In this document: positions 56,813-64,000 of the stretch, one piece after another | Numbering within the stretch: position 1 is the stretch's first letter | Layout: every line of letters begins with the position of its first letter | Source: Dipteronia dyeriana | Lineage: Eukaryota; Streptophyta; Magnoliopsida; Sapindales; Sapindaceae | Direction of reading: 5' to 3' | Length of the DNA: 64,000 bases | Assembly (NCBI GenBank): GCA_032871835.1 | Contig: CM065299.1 | Location: 45,458,706 to 45,522,705, forward strand | Notes under the pieces: generated by a model | The model's database searches: none | Seen by the model: the letters and a program-made list of their open reading frames with translations, nothing else | Told to the model about the DNA's origin: nothing | Translations under genes and position numbers: made by a program

Positions 56813-59146
56813 CCTATAGGGAAAATCCACGCAACGGAAGCGTGAAAATTTATAATTAGGGTTTGGTATAAATAATTTTGTTTTCCTTTTTAATAACAAG
56901 AACCATAACCCTAGATTAATTGATGTATATAATAAGTATCGTACCTTTTTTCTCGTGACGATTGAACTAGCGCCGAATTGAATCCACAAGATCTTCCAAT
57001 CCAATCATGAACGTGAATCACCTAGGAGTGTGGGCTCGCTTTCTTTAAATTGTATACCTGAGAATGGAAACAAACAAAATCTCTTTCTTTGTTAGTCACA
57101 ATAATCCACCAAGAAGATAACAAAGAAAGTTAGGTCACTTGTAAATTATCAATCAATTTGATTGAAACTCGTGTAAACCTCGATTCGATGTTATACATAA
57201 AACCATTTAATGTGAAGGCTACTAGTGCATTATCGAATACAAAACGTTCTTTCATTCTTTTCCTCTTTACCGAATTATCACACACCAATCTTTAGAGTTG
57301 GATGAAATTATCTAGAGCAAGAACCGAATTCTCTATAATCAAAATTCAATGGTGGCCGAAAACACTTTTAGAGAAATTAGGGCTTGGCCGAATTTTTCTT
57401 CTTAGAATTATCTAATGGCCGAATTTTTCCTCTATCTAAATTTGGAGCTTAAAATCATGCCTTGGCCGAAATTTAGAGATACTATATATAGGATCATAAA
57501 TCCTCTCCTAAGAAGGATTTACTTGGTTGATAAAAATCCTTTCCATAGGTGGATTTATTTGGTAGTTAAGAATCCTTTTTAAAGAAGAATTTTATACTTA
57601 GGTAGATTTACATACTGACCAATAATCCTTTTCCAAAAAGATTTCTTTCCGACATCAAGACTCCTAATCCAACTCAATAGTGTATTTGCAACCATTTTAA
57701 AGACTTCCTAATTTGATTAGATAAATAATTCTTTTTATTTATCTACTTATCAAATATAGTATTTAATATTAATTATACTACCAACAATAGTATAATTTTA
57801 GAAGACCATCTCCTACTAGAAAAAAGATTTTGGCTTTTAATTAAATAATTAATTAATCAACAAAATAATTTATTTCCATTTAATTAAATAATAAAATAAA
57901 AAATAATATATTAGGCTTTTATACATTAGCCTTGCCGCCTATAACAACATATAGGTATATATATTATTTTTCTTATTTTATTAAATCCATTGGATCTTAA
58001 TAAAAAGTCCACATGTGAACTAGACCTATTCTTACAAAAAGAAACAAGTCCATATGCCTCAATACAATTCTAGATGGACCCCAAAATTGGTCCGATAGAA
58101 TATATCAAGTGATCCATACAAGTTCGTGTGGATTGGGGATCTTGGCTGGCTATCAAAATTTAAGCTCCAATAGACACAACCCAATCGCAATCAACAAATG
58201 ATTCACTTAGGTCTGATATATTAATTTTAGTTCATTCCACTAAACAACTAAAATTGCACTCTTAAATAAAGATAGAATAAGATATTATTCCTCATTCATA
58301 CCATAGACAATCTTAATGTAGAAAGTGTTTCCTCGTGAAGAATACCATTAATCACTAAAAGCTCATAGACCGCCTATAGCTCTCCAAGTTACCATATTTA
58401 CTCATATGACCAAATTTTAAACTTGGATATTCTGACTTGTCTAGAAACCATATTTCAATAGACACTATTAAAAACTTAACGTTAAGATTTAAAATCCAAT
58501 ACCTCAAAACATCCATATGATGATATACTACTCTCAATTAATAAATTGAGCCACGATGTCCATATCTATAAATGAAGTCCCCTATCGATTAACAAATGAA
58601 TACCACCAAACTATCGATGATAGACTCTGCTATATAATCGTACTCATTGATAGCTCAAATAGTCCATCATTTATCTCAGGATTAAGATAGACTCTCCGAT
58701 TGTCTAAAAATGAAAAAGTTTATTCATTGATGTTTCTAGATAAATTATTTCATTGTTATCCAATTCAATGCACCCAGTACATTAGATTCTTTTGCCTAAA
58801 GACACCACACTTTGATGATTTTAGACTCATCATAAAACAATTGATCCCACTCAAATTCTAGCAAAAGAATCTATAACTTTAATAAGATAAAAGTGCCGAC
58901 CTTTATCTTAAGTAGTGAATATTATTCAAGACTAACTAAAGAATTGTGTCTACCTCATAGATATCTAGATGTATGAAAAATTCTTGTTTTCTCATATTAT
59001 TTTGACCTTATGATTATTTATTTTTGACAATTATAATAATTAAACTATAAATGCTATAAGATTTGTTAAACTAGAAATCACTATATTAATATGAAAAGAT
59101 TGTCAAATACATTATTATACTCATGTTAACGAGCATAATCCTAACA
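56813..59146 (-). repeat. LTR C: 3' LTR of Copia C3
   Basis: On the minus strand from TGTTAGGATTATGC (59146), directly after the polypurine tract, to about 56813. Homologous to solo LTR A along its length, with a longer middle (about 57280-57650) that A lacks. It lies 3' of C3 pol, so it is the 3' LTR. The outer end is uncertain by a few bases. Confidence 0.8.
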
Positions 59147-59160
59147 ATCTCCCACTTGCT
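59147..59160 (-). other. Copia C3 polypurine tract
   Basis: AGCAAGTGGGAGAT on the minus strand, just before the LTR's TGTTAG. Confidence 0.7.
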
Positions 59161-59179
59161 CTATAGCAAATGTGTCATA

Positions 59180-60650
59180 TCTCTCATCCCCATATTCTCT
59201 AGATGCCCATCAAAACTCTTTTGTGGTAGAGCCTTTGTAATGGGATTTGATAGATTATCTGCTGACCCTATCTTGCTAATCGTCACATACCCAAATGCAC
59301 AATTTCCCTCAGAAGGTGATACTTTCTTTCAATGTGCTTTCCACTTTTATGATTTTTTGGTTCTCTCGAATTAGCCACTGCTCCACTATTGTCACAATAG
59401 ATAGTGATCTGCTTATTCACATCAGGAACCACTTCTAAGTCAATCAAGAATTGGCGAAGCAAGGCAGCCTCTTTAGCAGCCTCGCATCCGGCAACATACT
59501 TGGCTTCTTTGGTGGAATCAACAATACAAGATTGTTTGATACACCTCCATATGACTGCCCCTCATACAATAGTAAATACGAATCCTGATGTTGATCTCCT
59601 GGAGTCAGAATCTGACTGAAAATCAGAATCTGTATACCCAATGGGATTTAAATTCCCTCAAGAGTATACAAGTATATAATCTCCCGTTCTCCCAAGATAC
59701 TTGAAAATATGCTTGACAGTCATCCAGTGATTAGGACTAGGTTTCGATTGAAATCTGTTAACTATGCCCACAGTAAAACAAATATTCGGTCTAGTACTCT
59801 ACCGATGCATATGGAACCCTACTCATGAATTGCTCTTCATGCTCATTCTTAGAAACTTGTTCCTTATAAAGTTTGATTCCATGTCTAAAAGGTAACATAC
59901 CTTTCTTGGAATCTTGCATGGAAAACCTAGACAAGATTTTATCTATGTATGAAGCTTCGGATAATGCAATCGTTCTATTATTTCTATCCCTTATTACTTG
60001 GATACCAAGAATATAACTTGCTTCTCCTAAGTCCTTCATATCAAATTGTTTTGCTAACAATTCTTTTATTGATGTCAATACACCTACATCGTTTCCGATG
60101 AGTAGTATATCATCAACGTAAGGAACTATGAAAACAAACTTGTCGCCTTTAATCCTTTTGCATACACAAGGTTCATCAAGGTTTTAGTAAATCCAAAAAT
60201 TTCACGGCTTGATCGAACCTTATGTTCCAGGATTTTGATGCTTGCTTCAATCCATATATGTATCTTTGCAACTTACATACCCTTTCTTCTTGGCCTTTTT
60301 CAATGAATCCTTCTAGTTGCATAATATAGATGCTTTCATCAAGTTCCATTAAGGAAAGCTGTCTTGACGTCCATTTGCCAAATCTCTAGGTCTAGAGATG
60401 CCGCAATGGATAAGAGTATCCTAATGGATTTAAGCATGGCTAAAGGAGAGAAGGTTTCTTCATAGTCGATACCTTCCTTCTGTGTATAAGCTTTAGCTAC
60501 CAATCTAGCTTTAAAGCTTTCCATCTTTCCATCCAATCCTCTTTCCTCTTGTATACCCACTTGCACCCAAAGGGTTTTATCCCTTTAGGCAAGTCTACAA
60601 TATACCAGACTTTGATTTCGAACATAGATTCAATTTTGGATTTCATTGCC
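59180..60650 (-). pseudogene. Copia C3: reverse transcriptase and RNase H
   Basis: RT: FKARLVAKAYTQKEGIDYEETF and MDVKTAFLNG (60566-60339), catalytic YVDDILLIGND (about 60080-60115), FDMKDLGEASYILGI (60078 on). RNase H: YVAGCEAAKEA, IYCDNSGAVANS (with catalytic D), near 59500-59380. Breaks near 60340-60120 and 59790, with further stops near the end. Confidence 0.85.
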
Positions 60651-60839
60651 TATTGCCAATGGCGACAATCAACATCTTCCATTGCCTTCTTGTACGTATA
60701 GGGATCATCGTCGTCTAGGAGATTCTCTACGGATTCTACTAGATCGATGTATCTTTCGGGTTGTTTACTAACTCTCCCACTACGATGAGGTATGGTAGAT
60801 TGTTGATCTTATATTGGTACGGAACTTACAATTGGGCTT

Positions 60840-61800
60840 GGTTGTGAAACTACTTATGGAATTGTATCTCCTAAAAGCTCATTCAGAATAATTCTACTCT
60901 TAGGCATAAAATTATTCATATAGTCCTCTTCCAAAAATTTAGTATTTGTCAAAACAAATACTTTAAGATCTGAAGGACTATAAAAATAATATCCTTTTGT
61001 TCTTTTTGGATACCCTACAAATATGCATGTTTCTGAACGGGACTCCATATTTTCTGTCTTTCCTTTTAACTCGTGCGCAGGACATCCAAATATCCTTAAG
61101 TGTTGTAAACTAGGCTTTCACCAAGTCCACAACTCATCCGGTGTTTTAGGAACCAACTTAGATGGTACATCGTTTAGAATGTACATTGCGGTTGGTAAAG
61201 CATATCCATAAAAAGAATTAGGGAGCATTGAATAACTCAACATAGACCTAACCATGTCCAAAAGAGTTCTATTTCTCCTTTCTGCCACCCCATTTTGTTG
61301 AAGTGTTCCTGGTGCAGAAAACCGATAAATTATCCCATTATCAATAAGATATTGTTGAAACTCACCAGATAGATATTCTCAACCACGATCAGACCTCAAG
61401 AATTTTATACGTTTCTCAAGCTGATTTTCTACTTCAGGTTTAAATGCTTTGAACATGTCAAAAGCATTTGACATATTTCTCATGAGATACACATAGCCAA
61501 ATCTTAAGTGATCATCAGTGAAAGTGATAAAGTACTCATATCTACCTCTAGCTTGAATGCTCATAGGTCCATACACATCAATTTGTATCAATCCTAAACA
61601 TTCAATGGCTCTTGTGCCTTTAGTCATAAATGACCTTTTGGTCATTTTACCTTCCAAACAAGATTCACAATTTGGTAGATCATCAACCTTTAAGTCAGTT
61701 AGAGGTCCGTCACTAACCAATATTTTAATCCTATTAAGGTTAATATGACCCAGGCGTAAATTCCATAGGTAGGTTTCATTTTTTGCTAATTTTACTCTTT
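60840..61800 (-). pseudogene. Copia C3: integrase
   Basis: CESCLEGKMTKRSF (zinc-binding end), IQIDVYGPMS (first D), ITFTDDHLRFGYVYLM, FLRSDRG (second D; 61379). A TGA after RSDRG breaks the frame. 61048-60854 carries the core end (FVGYPKRTKGYYFYSP). Confidence 0.85.
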
Positions 61801-61809
61801 TATGATTAG

Positions 61810-62820
61810 GTTTCGTTGATTCCGTTTTCCAATGTACCTTTGCAAATAATTTTGTTATTCTTACTAATAATAAAAGCTTTATTAAAAGTTACCGAATAAC
61901 CAAATTTATTTAAACAAGAAACTGAAATTAAATTCCTCTTGAATTTAGGTACATAATAAACGTTTAATAAATCTAAATGCCTACTAGAATATAAATTGAT
62001 TATAATATCTCATATTACACTAGTAGACACCAACGCTCCGTTGCCTAAATACAAGTTGAATTCAGTCTTATTCAGTCTATTCATTTGACCATTTTCACCA
62101 CAAAGGAAACACTTCCCTTTGATCTTGGTTACTTTCTTGGTCTCCTTATAAGAAGGCCCAAGTTGCTTTTTCTTCTGTTGTCTCTTGACGTTCTTACTGG
62201 TCTTAACAGTAGCAACTTTACCTACGGTATGAATCTCTTGACCCTTTCCTTTCACAAGGATTTTCTCGGCGCTTTAAACATCTTGCATCAGGCCTTGCAA
62301 GTTGTATTCCTTATTATTCAAGGTGTAGTCTAACTTGAATTGATCAAAGGAATCTGATAGTGAGTTGACAATCATGTCAATTTAGGTCTCACCATCTATC
62401 TCAGCACCATTCAGTTTAGCAATGTTGAGATGTGCTATGACTTTAATCATATGATCTTTCACAGCTTGTCCAGGTTTCATCCTAAGATTCATGAAAGCAG
62501 TCACTGTCTCTCTCTTAGTCGTCCTAGACCTCAAAGCAAACATCTTCTCTAGAGACATCATTATATCGACATCAGTCTCTATTCCTTCAAGTTGCTATTG
62601 CAACACATTGGAGAAGGTGGCCATAATGTAACGTACATTTAGCCATCTCATCTGAAAACTCTCACTGCTTATACTCATCTCTTTGCTCCTGAGTAAATTC
62701 ATTAGTATGAGTGGGTGGTTTAGGAGTATATAAAATGAACTTAATATTCCTTTTCCATATTACATAATTATCATCAGTTAAAGTATTATCTCTTAGGATG
62801 TTGATTAGAGATGGGGTCAT
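61810..62820 (-). pseudogene. Copia C3: gag and protease region
   Basis: Starts MTPSLINILRDNTLTDDNYVIWKRNIK at 62820 in short pieces typical of copia gag; stops near 62590 and 62270 break it. The zinc knuckle is degenerate (CFLCGENGQMN, histidine and last cysteine missing). The protease after it is poorly preserved. Confidence 0.7.
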
Positions 62821-64000
62821 GATTTCTTTTTAATAACAAAAACTATATAAGTAACCATTCATGATATAGCACTTTTGAATATTTATCTTGAATTATAAAA
62901 AAAATAATTCAATCGTAAAAATTCAACGGTGATCCAACACCCATAAATGTCACGCCTCCTTTGGACTAGGTCCCACCTAATTGTTAACATAACAACCAAC
63001 GTTTTCAATTTTAGCCTTGCAATTTTATTAACAAGAACTCTTGGGAGGATATTAATAAACTCACATTGAGTGTGTTACCAAGTTATCGACCTTTAATATA
63101 TTCCCTCACGAATATCCCTCCTTTGGGAGTAGATATCGTTTGGGTTAATTGTCTAGTCTATCCTTGTAAGGAAGTATCTTGCTAAATTCCATTCATGAAT
63201 ACAATTTGAGGGGTTATTACACGAAACATAAAGCTCAACTAAACTTTGAGGTCGTAGGTGTTCCGAAACACCTTCTCCCACTCAATTGTTTAAGGTGTGT
63301 GATCGAATTCCATAGAATGATTTACCAAGTTACCTAGATGCCAATTAGATACCTAAATCATTCAATGCATGTTCACACCAAAAGAGATATATGAGTGGCA
63401 CTCCTATTCTATATGACATGTTATCAAACAATGACAAACATTGCAATATTTACAAAAATATAAATAGCTACAATTTTGGTCCATCCTAGAAAGCAAGTAA
63501 ATTACATGTCTTGGAATACAAAAAACTCTTTTCTTGGTGAACAAGTCTTCACGCGACCTTCATCGTTTGGACTCCATCGACTGACTCCTAGGGGCGTGCA
63601 CACCCTTGGCTCCCTCCTATGGGCGTTCGCATGCCACAACCCCATAAAGGGCTGCCATGCGCAACCTGTGGCTTCCATAGGGCTGCCGTGCGCAACCCAG
63701 GCCACAACAAATGTGGTCGCGTGCTCTTCGCACGTACGTTTGTTGCTATGGCTCGTATGGTCCCAAACTTGTTCCGGTTGCTTCCAATTCTTCAAACCTT
63801 CGAGTCTTCGATACTTGAATGTATTACAGAAGAATTTTAAATAAAACAAATACTGCAGTTTATTTATTTATTATTGTTACTATATAGTGCAGTATTTTTA
63901 GTAAAATAGCTAAATAAATAAAATTTTAGCAGCTACCAAGAAGGAAATTACGGTGATGATAGGCCACCCTTCTTGTTACAATCCCAAAACAAAATACATT
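62821..64000 (-). other. Copia C3 leader or 5' flank
   Basis: Upstream of the C3 gag ATG. I could not find the 5' LTR; it would lie further right or is missing. 63540-63840 is GC-richer with overlapping open frames on both strands that look incidental (repeats of 'cgcaacc', 'ccaca'). Confidence 0.4.

Noticed and set aside
63476..63849. Overlapping frames of about 120 codons on both strands
   Set aside because: Open on both strands over the same GC-richer sequence, no domain, no codon bias that I can see.

Overview
The window is plant nuclear DNA, almost certainly from an angiosperm. It consists of nested, mostly decayed LTR retrotransposons plus one nearly complete endogenous pararetrovirus (Caulimoviridae). 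I found no convincing host protein-coding gene, tRNA, rRNA or CRISPR array. The plant assignment rests on three things: Ty1/copia elements with an iMet-type primer site and two zinc knuckles, Ty3/gypsy elements of the Tat type (a second RNase H domain and an extra ORF beyond pol), and the caulimovirid itself. The species cannot be named from this sequence.

Layout. (1) 1-11708: the 3' end of a plus-strand SIRE-like copia element (C1). Its 3' LTR (1107-2449 and about 11300-11708) is split by the minus-strand caulimovirid, about 8.8 kb. (2) 11709-12724: a Tat gypsy RT fragment (G1, minus). (3) 12725-19960: a second copy of the same copia family (C2, minus) with its 5' LTR, gag and pol but no 3' LTR. 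(4) 19961-20210: the start of a gypsy LTR that C2 landed in. (5) 20211-21780: unassigned sequence with short hairpins. (6) 21781-26509: tandem repeats (66-bp and about 300-bp units) and a decayed extra ORF, with a solo copia LTR (A, 23695-25719) flanked by GATCT target duplications. (7) 26510-about 28400: LTR B of the same family, inverted and truncated. (8) About 28400-37687: Tat gypsy G2 (minus): probable 3' LTR, an extra ORF on the opposite strand (with an intron), repeats, then INT, RH, RT, PR and gag. (9) 37688-about 48345: Tat gypsy G3 (plus) with 5' LTR, gag to INT, an extra ORF and a 36/38-bp minisatellite. (10) About 48345-53717: G4 (minus), the same family as G3, facing it tail to tail. 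(11) 53718-55380: AT-rich, unassigned. (12) 55380-56812: a foldback element. (13) 56813-64000: copia C3 (minus) with 3' LTR (LTR C), RH, RT, INT, gag and leader.

The pararetrovirus is the most interesting part. Read on the minus strand, it has a string of small ORFs joined by ATGA or near-ATGA overlaps, as in badnaviruses and tungroviruses. Next comes a polyprotein in the order movement protein, capsid/zinc finger, aspartic protease, RT, RNase H. It is followed by a viroplasmin/transactivator-type ORF, as in caulimoviruses, and one further ORF that I cannot name. A TATA box and a poly(A) signal lie in the last 800 bases. The copy is dead: stops, frameshifts, a 41-bp tandem duplication and a TA-repeat shift interrupt it. 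Its two ends fall in the untranslated leader, so it looks like a whole circular genome opened once.

All elements are non-functional as seen. The value of the window lies in the viral fossil, the extra-ORF plus minisatellite modules of the Tat elements, and the order of insertions and deletions that can be read from the nesting.
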